This document shows, in pieces, positions 8,434 through 16,606 of a stretch of DNA of 64,000 nucleotides (within the stretch, counting starts at the first letter, position 1; each line of letters starts with the position of its first letter). The stretch lies in contig NZ_CP108644.1 of the NCBI RefSeq assembly GCF_041435495.1, positions 4,449,501 through 4,513,500 of the forward strand, given 5' to 3'. Made by a program: the position numbers and the translations under genes. The stretch is from Streptomyces sp. NBC_01116. Its GTDB lineage: Bacteria > Actinomycetota > Actinomycetes > Streptomycetales > Streptomycetaceae. Below the pieces are notes generated by a model. The model was not told the origin of the DNA. It did not search any database and saw only the letters and a list, made by a program, of their open reading frames with translations.

Positions 8434-8871
8434 ATGGCCACCGCCCAGGACAGCGACCCCGCCGTCAGCGTCTGCTTCGTCGTGACCATCGACGACATCG
8501 AGCTCGGGTCGTTCAACACGTGCGAGGGCCTCGGCTGCGAAGTGGTCCTCGAAACCCGGGAGGAGGGCGGCAACAACGGGCATCTGTGGCAGCTGCCGAC
8601 CCGGCTGAAGTACAGCAACGTGAAGCTGTCCCGGCCGCTCACCCGGGAGACGGAGAAGGTGGCGCGCTGGTTCGCCACGATGACCACCGGGTTCAGCCGG
8701 AAGACCGCGCACATCGAGGCGCGGACCGGGGACGGGCAGAAGGTCGCCCAGTGGGGACTGCTGGAGGTCGTGCCCGTGCGGTGGACCGGGCCCTCGTTCA
8801 CGCCCGAGTCGCCCAAGGTCGCGATGGAGACCATCGAGATCGCGCACCACGGTTACGTGATGGAGGGCTGA
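8434..8871 (+). CDS. Second CIS tube-like protein (tail tube family)
   Basis: A 145-residue protein of the same gp19-like tube family as the gene at 5447, with the matching landmarks FVVTIDDIELGSFNTCEGLG (residues 15-34), KLSRPLTRETEKVARWF and a C-terminal beta strand VAMETIEIAHHG. Afp/PVC-type particles encode several tube paralogues; the ones next to the LysM and spike genes usually form the first tube ring on the baseplate. Spacing to the next gene is five bases. Its role as tube initiator is inferred from position. Confidence 0.9.
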   Translation: MATAQDSDPAVSVCFVVTIDDIELGSFNTCEGLGCEVVLETREEGGNNGHLWQLPTRLKYSNVKLSRPLTRETEKVARWFATMTTGFSRKTAHIEARTGDGQKVAQWGLLEVVPVRWTGPSFTPESPKVAMETIEIAHHGYVMEG

Positions 8872-8876
8872 GGGCG

Positions 8877-9701
8877 ATGAGCGGTGCGGGTCCCATCGCG
8901 TTCAGCGCGGCCGGTACGTCGGGGGTGGCCTCGGCGGCGAAGGGCGGCTCGGCACGGCCCAAGCTGGAGCACGCCTACCTGGAGCTGCGGACCCCGCCGA
9001 CCGGGGGCGGGCTGACGCCCGGCGGGCCGTGCGGGCGGATCGACTTCCAGTTCAACCCCAAGGAGCTGAGCCTGACCAAGGCGGCTTCCTGGAAGCGGAG
9101 TCCGGCGAAGGGCGCGAAGAGTTCGGGCCCGCCGGAGTACCAGGGATCGCAGCCCAGCAAGCTCACCGTCGAGATGTTCTTCGACGCCAGTGACACCCAG
9201 GACACCCGGGTCGTCACCTCGGTGGAGCAGCTCTTCGCGTGCTGCGTACCGACGGACGAGACCCGGCAGCAGCAGCGGTCGTCGCCGCCGTGGGTCGTCT
9301 TCCACTGGGGCGGGCTGACGGGATTCCCCGGTTACGTGAGCCAAGTCGCCGCCAAGTACACGCTGTTCACCACGTCGGGGGTGCCGATCCGGGCGGTCTG
9401 CCAGGTCACCATGGAGGAGATCAGCGGCGAGACGCCCGGCCAGAACCCGACCTCGGGCGCCCTGGCCGCCCGGCGCGTCCACCGCGTCGGCTCGGGCGAC
9501 TCGCTGCCCTCGCTCGCCCACCGGGAGTACGGGGACCCCGGGGCCTGGCGGGTGATCGCCGAGGCGAACGGGATCGACGACCCGATGCGGCTCGCGCCCG
9601 GCACCCAGCTCCTGCTGCCGGCCCTGGACGAGCTGGCGCGGCTCAGGGACACCTCGGGTCGGGACGCCTCCGGGGCCGGGCGCGGCAGGGGGCGGGGCTG
9701 A
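8877..9701 (+). CDS. CIS tube/baseplate adaptor protein with LysM domain (Afp7-like)
   Basis: A 274-residue protein. Residues about 20-180 match the CIS tube protein family, with RIDFQFNPKELSLTKAASWK near residue 54 and a beta-rich segment ending in VCQVTMEEISGETPGQNP. Residues about 200-250 form a LysM module (HRVGSGDSLPSLAHREYGDP, then WRVIAEANGIDDP). In phage T4 and Afp such proteins (gp53, Afp7) clamp the baseplate hub to the tube. ATG at 8877 follows the previous stop by five bases. Its stop overlaps the spike gene start by one base. Confidence 0.9.
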   Translation: MSGAGPIAFSAAGTSGVASAAKGGSARPKLEHAYLELRTPPTGGGLTPGGPCGRIDFQFNPKELSLTKAASWKRSPAKGAKSSGPPEYQGSQPSKLTVEMFFDASDTQDTRVVTSVEQLFACCVPTDETRQQQRSSPPWVVFHWGGLTGFPGYVSQVAAKYTLFTTSGVPIRAVCQVTMEEISGETPGQNPTSGALAARRVHRVGSGDSLPSLAHREYGDPGAWRVIAEANGIDDPMRLAPGTQLLLPALDELARLRDTSGRDASGAGRGRGRG

Positions 9702-11692
9702 TGGCGCAGCAGGGGGTTTCCACGGCGCTGACGGTGGAGTTCGGCGGTACGCCGCTGCCCGCGAAGTTCGTGAACACGCTGGTCGAGGGCTATGTCGACG
9801 ACAGCCGTACGCTCCCCGACCTGTTCCTGCTGCGGTTCCGGGACCCCGACCGGGTGCTGCTGGAGCAGGCCGGGCTGAAGATCGGCACCGAGGCCCGGCT
9901 GCTGGCCCGCGCGGGCGGCGGCACCGAGCCGAAGCCGCTGCTGGAGGGAGTCGTCACCGCGCTGGAGGTGGAGCTCGACGAGTCCGGCACGTTCACCGTC
10001 GTCCGGGGGCTCGACGAGTCGCACCGGCTGTTCCGGGGCCGCCGGGTGGCCAGCTACCAGAACATGACCCTCGCCGACATCTGCGGCCAGGTCGCCCAGC
10101 GCGCCGGGCTGAAGCCGGGCCCGGTCGACATCGCCGGGCCCGTCCTGGAGCACATCGCCCAACCCAACATCACCGACTGGGAGTTCGTGCGCGGCCTCGC
10201 GGAGGAGGCGGGCGCGCAGGCGTACGTACGGGACGGGCAGCTGCACATCACGAAGCCGGCGGAGGCGGGCGGCGCGCCCGACGCCTCGGCGCGCGCCGAC
10301 CGCGACCCGCTGGTCCTGGAGCTGGGCAGCAATCTGCTGCGCTGCCGGGCCGGGGTGTCGGCCGCCGAGCAGGTCTCCGAGGTGGAGGTGCGCGGCTGGG
10401 ACGTGCGGGCGAAGCAGCCGCTGGTGGGCCGGGCCCCGGCGGGCACGTCCCCGACGCTGGAGCTGGGGGTGACGGCGGCGGAGGTGTCGGCCCCGTTCGG
10501 CGAGGCCCGGTTCGTGGTGACCGACGCGGCGTACGGGGCGCAGGCCGAGGTCGACCAGGCGGCGAAGGCGCTGGCGGAGCGGATCGCCGGGTCGTTCGCG
10601 GAGCTGGAGGCGGTGATCCGGGGCAACCCGGAGGTGCGGGCGGGCAGTGCGGTGGCGCTGAACGCGGTGGGCGCGCCGTTCGAGGGCCGGTACACGGTGA
10701 CGACCTCGCGCCATGTCTTCGACGCCGTACGCGGGTACGAGACCTGGATCACCGTGTCGGGGCAGCAGGAGCGGTCGCTCTTCGGGCTGACGGGCGGCTC
10801 CCCGGCGGCGGCGGGCGGTTCGCGGTGCGCGGGGCTGGTCAGCGGGACGGTGACGGACACGCAGGATCCGGAGGGGTCCGGGCGGGTCAAGGTGCGGTTC
10901 CCGTGGCTGTCCGACGAGTACGCGAGCGACTGGGCGCGCACGGCGCAGTCCGGCGGCACGGGGGGCGGCGAGGCGTTCATCCCGGAGGTGGGAGACGAGG
11001 TGCTGGTCGGCTTCGAGCACGGGCATCTGGACCGGCCGTACGTCCTGGCGGGGCTGTACAACGGGGTGGACCGGCCGGGGGGCGGGGGCGGTGGAGCGTC
11101 CGCCGGTGCGCCCGGCGGCTCCGGAGCCCCTGGCGCGCCCGGTGCCTCCGGTGCCGCTGGTGCTCCCGGTGCGGCTGCGGCTGTGGGCTCGGGAGGTGCG
11201 GGAGGTGCGGGAGGCTCGGGAGGCGGGGAGGAACTCGTCGATCCCACCACCGGCGCGGTGAACCGCCGTGCCTTCGCTTCGAAGAGCGGAAACCAGCTGG
11301 AGCTGCTGGACGCGGCGAACGGACCGCAGGGCGTCCGGCTCCGTACCGGTGACGGCAAGCTCACCATCGACCTCGACCGCAAGGGCACCGCCATCGTCAT
11401 CGGCAGCGACGGCAGCGTGACCATCGAGGCCAAGGAGCAGGTCTCCATCCGGGCGGGCGACGGCGTCGCCCTGGACGCGGGCAGAGGGACGCTCGAACTG
11501 ACCGGTGAGAGCGTCACGTTGACCGCGCGGAAGGGCGTCTCCGTGGACGGCGGCACCGGAAAGGTCGGCCTCGCGGCGCAGGGCCCGGTGGAGGTGCGGG
11601 GCGGCGAGGTCACGGTCGACGGCAGCCGCGGCACGGAGATCAGGAGCGGGGGCTCGGTGAAGGTCAACGCGCCCATGGTGAAACTGAATTGA
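9701..11692 (+). CDS. VgrG-like baseplate spike protein (Afp8-type)
   Basis: A 663-residue protein. Residues 1-360 are gp27-like hub domains; about 395-455 is the gp5 OB-fold (VSGTVTDTQDPEGSGRVKVR, then FPWLSDEYASDW). About 460-510 is a Gly/Ala/Pro collagen-like linker. Residues 515-663 form a beta-helix spike stem with repeating short strands (VTIEAKEQVSIRAGDGVALD and similar). Trimeric, it forms the hub and needle below the tube; the PAAR protein encoded next caps it. The glycine-rich linker between OB fold and stem is unusually long. ATG overlaps the previous TGA by one base. Confidence 0.95.
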   Translation: MAQQGVSTALTVEFGGTPLPAKFVNTLVEGYVDDSRTLPDLFLLRFRDPDRVLLEQAGLKIGTEARLLARAGGGTEPKPLLEGVVTALEVELDESGTFTVVRGLDESHRLFRGRRVASYQNMTLADICGQVAQRAGLKPGPVDIAGPVLEHIAQPNITDWEFVRGLAEEAGAQAYVRDGQLHITKPAEAGGAPDASARADRDPLVLELGSNLLRCRAGVSAAEQVSEVEVRGWDVRAKQPLVGRAPAGTSPTLELGVTAAEVSAPFGEARFVVTDAAYGAQAEVDQAAKALAERIAGSFAELEAVIRGNPEVRAGSAVALNAVGAPFEGRYTVTTSRHVFDAVRGYETWITVSGQQERSLFGLTGGSPAAAGGSRCAGLVSGTVTDTQDPEGSGRVKVRFPWLSDEYASDWARTAQSGGTGGGEAFIPEVGDEVLVGFEHGHLDRPYVLAGLYNGVDRPGGGGGGASAGAPGGSGAPGAPGASGAAGAPGAAAAVGSGGAGGAGGSGGGEELVDPTTGAVNRRAFASKSGNQLELLDAANGPQGVRLRTGDGKLTIDLDRKGTAIVIGSDGSVTIEAKEQVSIRAGDGVALDAGRGTLELTGESVTLTARKGVSVDGGTGKVGLAAQGPVEVRGGEVTVDGSRGTEIRSGGSVKVNAPMVKLN

Positions 11693-11730
11693 CAGTACGT
11701 CATTCGTCGCGTGCGGGAGGAGTGCACAGC

Positions 11731-12021
11731 ATGTCCGACACAACAGCCGCTCCGGCGGCCCGGGTCGGCGACCCCACGGGCCATCCCGGCACGGTCGGGC
11801 CGCCCGGAGTCCTGTCGGTGCTCATCGGCGGGAAGCCCGCCGCCACCGTCGGGACCGCCCACCTGTGCTCCTCCCCCGCCGCCCATCCGCCGACGGTCCT
11901 CGCACCGCCCGGCAGCTCGACGGTGTTCATCGGCGGGCGGCCGGCCGCCCGTGTCGGGGACCTGGCGGGCTGCGGCTCGCCGGTGCTCTCCGGCTGCCCG
12001 ACCGTACTGATCGGCGGGTGA
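11731..12021 (+). CDS. PAAR-repeat tip protein
   Basis: A 96-residue protein with two PAAR-like halves: VGDPTGHPG with VLIGGKPAATVGTAHLCSSP, then FIGGRPAARVGDLAGCGSPV and VLIGG at the end. PAAR proteins make the sharp, usually metal-stabilised cone at the tip of the VgrG spike. The start ATG is preceded by GGGAGGAG. The stop overlaps a possible GTG of the gp25 gene. No toxin extension is fused to it, so it is a plain tip. Confidence 0.93.
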   Translation: MSDTTAAPAARVGDPTGHPGTVGPPGVLSVLIGGKPAATVGTAHLCSSPAAHPPTVLAPPGSSTVFIGGRPAARVGDLAGCGSPVLSGCPTVLIGG

Positions 12022-12029
12022 TCCGGACC

Positions 12030-12479
12030 ATGGGACAGCAGTTCATCGGCGCGGGCTGGGCGTTCCCGCCGCGCACGGACGCCACCGGTTCCATCGCCCT
12101 GGTGCGCGGCGAGCACGAGCTGGAGGAGTCGATCCGGCTGATCCTGGCGACCTCGCCGGGGGAGCGGCCCATGCGGCCGGAGTTCGGCTGCGCGGTCAAC
12201 GACTACGTGTTCGCCCCGGCGGACGCGGGGACCGCCGGGCAGCTCGCGTACGAGGTGCGGCTCGCGCTGGAGCGGTGGGAGCCCCGGATCGAGGTGACCG
12301 AGGTCGTCGTCCGGTTCGACGAGGCGGACAACGGCGTCCTCTACATCGACATCGGCTACACCGTGCGCGGCGCGAACGACCCCCGCAACCTCGTCTTCCC
12401 GTTCTACGTGATCCCGCAGCACGCCGAGTCCGCCGAGTCCGCCGGGGCATCGGCCGACACCGAGGAGGCGGGCGCGTGA
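12030..12479 (+). CDS. Baseplate wedge protein, GPW/gp25 family
   Basis: A 149-residue gp25-like protein: GAGWAFPPRTDATGSIALVR near the start, EESIRLILATSPGERPMRPEFG in the middle, then VRLALERWEPRI. gp25 nucleates sheath assembly on the baseplate and is the most conserved wedge protein. I chose ATG 12030 because family members begin close to this point; GTG 12018, overlapping the PAAR stop, is in frame and equally possible. The C-terminal tail (AESAESAGASADTEEAGA) is acidic and apparently unstructured. The final codons are duplicated at the end of the mini-ORF that follows. Confidence 0.93.
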   Translation: MGQQFIGAGWAFPPRTDATGSIALVRGEHELEESIRLILATSPGERPMRPEFGCAVNDYVFAPADAGTAGQLAYEVRLALERWEPRIEVTEVVVRFDEADNGVLYIDIGYTVRGANDPRNLVFPFYVIPQHAESAESAGASADTEEAGA

Positions 12480-12589
12480 CCCTGCCCGGTCCGCACGAAG
12501 GCCCGCACGAAGGCCCGCACGAAGGCCCGCACGAAGGCCCGCACGAAGGCGCACACGAAGGCTCGTACGTAGAGGAGGCGAGGGCGTGA
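12476..12589 (+). CDS. 37-codon mini-ORF made of PHEG repeats, inserted between gp25 and baseplate J
   Basis: The frame starts with GTG overlapping the gp25 stop and ends with a TGA overlapping the GTG of baseplate J, so both junctions have the coupled GTGA layout. It encodes VTLPG, five PHEG, one AHEG, then SYVEEARA. Its first bases (GTGACCCTGCCC) copy the start of baseplate J, and its last (EEARA) copy the gp25 end (EEAGA). The region therefore looks like a roughly 110-bp tandem duplication of the gp25/J junction with an expanded 12-bp repeat. It may be translated as a by-product, or simply keep ribosomes moving between the two genes. No family recognised. Confidence 0.55.
   Translation: MTLPGPHEGPHEGPHEGPHEGPHEGAHEGSYVEEARA
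12491..12562 (+). repeat. 12-bp tandem repeat, six units
   Basis: Five perfect copies of CCGCACGAAGGC (12491-12550) are followed by one variant GCACACGAAGGC (12551-12562). The unit length is a multiple of three, so copy-number change keeps the mini-ORF open and preserves coupling to baseplate J. Confidence 0.95.
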
Positions 12590-14568
12590 CCCTGCCCAGC
12601 CCGCATCTGGACGACCGCACCTTCCAGGGCCTGGTCGACGAGGCGAAGCGCCTGGTGCAGCAGCGCTGCCCGGAGTGGACCGACCACAACGTCTCCGACC
12701 CCGGCGTGACGCTGATCGAGGCGTTCGCGACCATGGTCGACCAGCTCGTCTACCGGGTGAACCGGGTTCCGGAGAAGAGCTATCTGACCTTCCTCGACCT
12801 GATCGGGGTACAGCTCCACCCGCCGACGGCCGCCCACACCGAGGTGACGTTCCGGCTCTCCGCACCCCGCCCCGAACCGGTGCTGGTGCGCGTCGGCACG
12901 GAGGTCGCCACCGTCCGTACGGAGACGGAGGAGGCGGTCGTCTTCACCACCTCCGAGCCGCTCTCCATCGTCCCGTGCGCCTTCGCCCACCTGGCCACCT
13001 GGCCCTCGCCCGGGGAGGCCGTGGACCGGACCGAGGAGCTGACGCTCGGCCGGGACGTGCCGGTCTTCGGGGCCACGCCCGCTCCCGGCGACTGCCTGTA
13101 CGTCGGCCTGTCGGCCGCCGTGCCCGCAGGCGTACTGGCGCTCCGGCTGGACTGCACGGTGGACGGTGTCGGCGTCGACCCGGCCCGGCCGCCGATCCTC
13201 TGGGAGGCCTGGGACGGGGCGAGCTGGGCGGTCTGCGAGGTGGAGAAGGACGACACCGGCGGCTTCAACCGGTCCGGCGAGCTGATCCTCCACCTCCCGC
13301 GCACCCATGTCCCGGCGGCCGTCGTCCGCCGCACCGGGGGCTGGCTGCGCTGCCGGCTGATCGAGGCGGAGCCGGGCCAGCCGACGTACATGGCCCCGCC
13401 CGTCGTGCGCGGCATCACCGCGTTCACCATCGGCGCGACCGTCGCCGCCGAGCACGCCGAGACGGTCACCGACGAGGTGCTGGGCCAGGCGGAAGGCGTC
13501 CCCGGGCAGGTGTTCCGGCTGGCCAGGCCGCCGGTGGTGCCGGGGGAGTTCGTGGTCGAGGTGACCGACCCGGCCGCGCCCGACGCCGCCGCCGGATCGG
13601 ACGTCACCCGCTGGACCCGGGTCGACGACTTCGCGCACTCCGGCCCCGAGGACCGGCACATCACGCTCGACCCGAACGCGGGACGCGTCGAGTTCGGCCC
13701 CGCCGTACGCGAACGGGACGGCTCCGTACGCCATTACGGCCGGGTCCCGGTCAAGGGCGCCACCGTCCGGGTCCGCTCCTACCGCAGGGGCGGCGGGCTG
13801 CGCGGCAACGTCGCCCGCTCCACGCTCCGCGTCCTGCGCAGCGCCATCCCGTACGTCGCCCGGGTCGAGAACCGCCGCCCGGCGCTCGGGGGCGTGGACG
13901 GCGAGAGCGTCGACAGCGCACGGGTGCGCGGGCCCATGACCCTGCGCACCCTGCACCGGGCGGTCGTCCCGCACGACTACGAACTCCTCGCCCGGGAGAT
14001 CGCCCCGGACGCGGCCCGGGTCCACTGCATCAGGGCCGGTACGCAGGACGGCGCGGAGGCGTCCGACGCGGGCGGGGTGCGGCTGCTCGTCGTCCCCGCC
14101 GGGAGCGGCGACGAGCAGGGCCGGATCGCGTTCGACGAGCTGATCCCGCCCGCGAACACGCTCGCCCTGATCGCCGGGCACCTGGACGCCCGGCGGCCGA
14201 TCGGGGCCCGGCTGGTCGTCGAGCCGCCGTTCTACCAGGGCGTCACCGTCGTCGCCCTGGTCCAGGCGGAGCGCGGGGCGGTCGCGGAGAAGGTCCGGAT
14301 GAGCGCGCTGGCCGCGCTGTACGGGTATTTCAACCCGCTCACCGGCGGGCCGGCCGGGGACGGCTGGCCGTTCGGCAGGCCCGTCCAGTCCGGGGAGGCG
14401 TTCGCCGTGCTCCAGCGGGTGCCGGGGGTCGACCTGGTGGAGGACGTCCGGCTGTACCGGGCCGACCCGGTCACCGGCGAACGCACCGACGCCACGGCCA
14501 AGATCGCGCTGGACCCGCACGCGCTGGTCTTCAGCTACGAGCACCAGCTCCGGGTGAGGGGGGCCTGA
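12586..14568 (+). CDS. Baseplate J family wedge protein (Afp11-like)
   Basis: A 660-residue putative baseplate assembly protein. The N-terminal segment with WTDHNVSDPGVTLIEAFATM (residues 31-50) and YRVNRVPEKSYLTFLDLIGV is the hallmark of Afp11-type J proteins. The centre (residues 150-440) is beta-rich, with RVEFGPAVRERDG and KGATVRVRSYRRGGGLRGNV leading into the core J domain. The C-terminal 200 residues (HRAVVPHDYELLAREIAPDA, then GRPVQSGEAFAVLQRVPGVD) match T4 gp6-like C-domains. With gp25 and tail protein I it makes the wedges that hold the sheath until firing. GTG start overlaps the mini-ORF stop. Next gene begins four bases after its TGA. Confidence 0.93.
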   Translation: MTLPSPHLDDRTFQGLVDEAKRLVQQRCPEWTDHNVSDPGVTLIEAFATMVDQLVYRVNRVPEKSYLTFLDLIGVQLHPPTAAHTEVTFRLSAPRPEPVLVRVGTEVATVRTETEEAVVFTTSEPLSIVPCAFAHLATWPSPGEAVDRTEELTLGRDVPVFGATPAPGDCLYVGLSAAVPAGVLALRLDCTVDGVGVDPARPPILWEAWDGASWAVCEVEKDDTGGFNRSGELILHLPRTHVPAAVVRRTGGWLRCRLIEAEPGQPTYMAPPVVRGITAFTIGATVAAEHAETVTDEVLGQAEGVPGQVFRLARPPVVPGEFVVEVTDPAAPDAAAGSDVTRWTRVDDFAHSGPEDRHITLDPNAGRVEFGPAVRERDGSVRHYGRVPVKGATVRVRSYRRGGGLRGNVARSTLRVLRSAIPYVARVENRRPALGGVDGESVDSARVRGPMTLRTLHRAVVPHDYELLAREIAPDAARVHCIRAGTQDGAEASDAGGVRLLVVPAGSGDEQGRIAFDELIPPANTLALIAGHLDARRPIGARLVVEPPFYQGVTVVALVQAERGAVAEKVRMSALAALYGYFNPLTGGPAGDGWPFGRPVQSGEAFAVLQRVPGVDLVEDVRLYRADPVTGERTDATAKIALDPHALVFSYEHQLRVRGA

Positions 14569-14572
14569 TCCG

Positions 14573-15226
14573 ATGCGCGGTGGAATCCCGGGTCTCCCGA
14601 CCCCGCACCCCCTGATCGACCGGCTCCCCGCCGTCTACCTGGAACAGGACTTCCTCCAGCGCTTCCTGGCCGCCCTGGACGACGTCCTCGCCCCGGTCCT
14701 CCTCTCCATCGACAACCTGCCCGCGCACCTGGACCCGCGCAGCGCCCCCGACGACTTCCTCGACTGGCTGGCCCAGTGGGTGGCCGCCGACCTCCACGGG
14801 GGCAGCCCGCCGGAGCTGCGCCGGGCGGCGGTGCGCGGCGCGGTCGCCCGGCACGCCCGGCGCGGCACGGTGGGCGGCCTGGCGGAGGCGCTCCGGCTGG
14901 AGACCGGTACGGAACCGGAGATCGTCGAGAGCGGCGGCACCGCCTGGTCGACCGGACCCGGCACGCCGCTGCCGGGCCAGGGCCGGCCCTGGGTGACCGT
15001 TCGGATCCGGACGACGGGGGACGGCGGGGGCGGCGGGAACGGCAGGGACGGAGGGGACGGCGGAGACGGCAGGGACGGAGGGGACGGCGGAGACGGCAGC
15101 GACAGCGGGGGCGTCGACGGTGACCGGTCCGGGCCCGGCGCGCGGCAGCCGGACCGGGTGCGGCTGGAGGAGCTGATCGGCGCGGAGGTCCCGGCGCACG
15201 TCGGATTCACCCTGGAGCTGCTGTGA
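14573..15226 (+). CDS. Phage tail protein I-like baseplate component (Afp12-like)
   Basis: A 217-residue protein. Residues 10-110 match phage tail protein I/Afp12-type wedge proteins: LPAVYLEQDFLQRFLAALDD, then DDFLDWLAQWVAADL and RRAAVRGAVARHARRGTVGG. A Gly/Asp-rich insertion (residues about 150-190, including two perfect 9-residue repeats GRDGGDGGD) interrupts the C-terminal part, which resumes with RVRLEELIGAEVPAHVGFTL. The insert probably is a flexible loop. ATG follows baseplate J closely, and the stop overlaps the next GTG by four bases. Confidence 0.9.
   Translation: MRGGIPGLPTPHPLIDRLPAVYLEQDFLQRFLAALDDVLAPVLLSIDNLPAHLDPRSAPDDFLDWLAQWVAADLHGGSPPELRRAAVRGAVARHARRGTVGGLAEALRLETGTEPEIVESGGTAWSTGPGTPLPGQGRPWVTVRIRTTGDGGGGGNGRDGGDGGDGRDGGDGGDGSDSGGVDGDRSGPGARQPDRVRLEELIGAEVPAHVGFTLELL
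15041..15094 (+). repeat. 27-bp perfect tandem duplication in tail protein I gene
   Basis: Two head-to-tail identical 27-base units (15041-15067 and 15068-15094), each starting GGCAGGGACGGAGGGGACGG, encode GRDGGDGGD twice. They sit inside a Gly/Asp-rich loop and keep the frame. Confidence 0.9.
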
Positions 15227-16575
15227 TCTGCGACGAGTGCGGACACCGGAACCCGCCGGGCCGGGAGTTCTGCGTGGCGTGCGAGGCGTTCCTGGGGTGG
15301 GAGGGGGAGGGCTCGCCCGCGCGGAACGAGACTGCCGCACCGACCGCGTCGGGCCCGCCTGCGCCGAACGGACCTGCTGCTTCCGCTGCTTCCGCCGGGC
15401 CTGCCGCTTCCGCCGGGCCTGCCGCTTCTGCCGGGCCTGCTGCTTCCGCCGGGCCGACCGCTTCGAGCCCGTCCACGCCCGCTTCCGCCGGGCCCGCTCC
15501 CGCTTCCGGCCGGCCCGCGCCCGGTCCCGTAACGCCGCCTGTTCGGGGGGCACGGCCCGCGCCCGGTCCCGGAGCACGGCCCGCCCCCGCGGAGCCACCC
15601 GCCTCTCCCTTCGTGACGCCGCCCGGGCCCGCCCCCGTGGCGTCGCCCGCGCCCATGCCCGTAACGGCCCCGCAGCCCCCGGCGCCCGCGACGCACCCCG
15701 GACCCCCGCCGCCACCGCAGGCAGCGGCCCCCCGGCGTCCGGGCGACGGCCCGCCCGGTCCGGCTCCCGGTCCCGACGCGTGGCCGGACACCGGGGCGGG
15801 GACCGCCACCGGGCCGCCCCGCCGCACGGAACCCGTCGGCACGCCGGTCGTCTGCCCCAACTGCCGTACGGAGAACGCCCCGGGCCGCACGCTCTGCGTC
15901 CACTGCGCCCTGCTCCTGGACCCCGGGCCCGTCCCGGAGGGCCGGCTGCCGTGGTGGCGGCGGATCCTGCGCCGTCGGCCCCGGCAGGCGCGCGTGGCGG
16001 GGTCGCGTCCCCGGCGCGGGTGGCGGCGGCCGAGGGTCGGGCTGCCCATCGTGCTGATCCTGCTGGCGGTGGGCGTCTGGTTCGCGCTGCCGCATCTCTC
16101 GGGTCTGTTCGGCTTCGCCAAACAGGAGACCGGAACCCCGGAGTCCGTGCCGCCCGCTGTCTGCCGGGGCTCCAGCGAGGCGGGCGGGCACCCGGCGGCG
16201 GCGGCGTTCGACGGGTTCAACAACCGTTACTGGGCACCGGAGAAGACCGGCGAAGGGGTCGGGGAGCACCTGGAGTGCGACTTCGCTCAGCCGGTGCGGA
16301 TGATGAAGATCGTGGTGTTCTCCGGGACGTCGGCCCGCCAGAACGAGTTCCTGACGCAGGGCCGCCCGGCGCGGCTCACGGTGGAGCTGACGTCGGAGGA
16401 CGGGGAGAAGACCGACCGGACGATCCGACTGCGTGACCAGGCGGGCCAGCAGACCTTCGACGTACGGGGTTCCGACACGGTCAAGGCCCGGCTCACGGTC
16501 GAGTCCGCGTACGGCTCGGGGAAGGACCGGCGGACGGCGGTCGCGGAGATCGAATTCTTCGGGAGGCGGGAGTGA
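15223..16575 (+). CDS. CIS-associated membrane protein: double zinc ribbon, Pro-rich linker, one TM helix, F5/8-like domain
   Basis: A 450-residue protein; GTG overlaps the previous stop (GTGA). Zinc ribbon 1 uses C3, C6, C17, C20. Residues about 30-205 are Pro/Ala-rich. Zinc ribbon 2 uses C211, C214, C225, C228. An Arg-rich stretch (WWRRILRRRPRQ) precedes one TM helix at about 272-292 (VGLPIVLILLAVGVWFALPH), so the ribbons should be cytosolic and the C-terminus outside. Residues about 305-450 resemble NADase-type glycan-binding/discoidin folds (AAAFDGFNNRYWAP, then VRMMKIVVFSGTSARQNEF). It ends the CIS operon and probably links the cytosolic particle to the membrane. I recall that S. coelicolor CIS function needs a membrane protein named CisA; this is the obvious candidate counterpart, but identity is not proven here. 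Confidence 0.85.
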   Translation: MICDECGHRNPPGREFCVACEAFLGWEGEGSPARNETAAPTASGPPAPNGPAASAASAGPAASAGPAASAGPAASAGPTASSPSTPASAGPAPASGRPAPGPVTPPVRGARPAPGPGARPAPAEPPASPFVTPPGPAPVASPAPMPVTAPQPPAPATHPGPPPPPQAAAPRRPGDGPPGPAPGPDAWPDTGAGTATGPPRRTEPVGTPVVCPNCRTENAPGRTLCVHCALLLDPGPVPEGRLPWWRRILRRRPRQARVAGSRPRRGWRRPRVGLPIVLILLAVGVWFALPHLSGLFGFAKQETGTPESVPPAVCRGSSEAGGHPAAAAFDGFNNRYWAPEKTGEGVGEHLECDFAQPVRMMKIVVFSGTSARQNEFLTQGRPARLTVELTSEDGEKTDRTIRLRDQAGQQTFDVRGSDTVKARLTVESAYGSGKDRRTAVAEIEFFGRRE

Positions 16576-16606
16576 ACGGTCCTCACGGGCTTGAGAACGC
16601 TGCTTG

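Noticed and set aside
12491..12562. CRISPR-like array
   Set aside because: The 12-bp units are contiguous with no spacers and encode PHEG in frame, so this is a coding tandem repeat.
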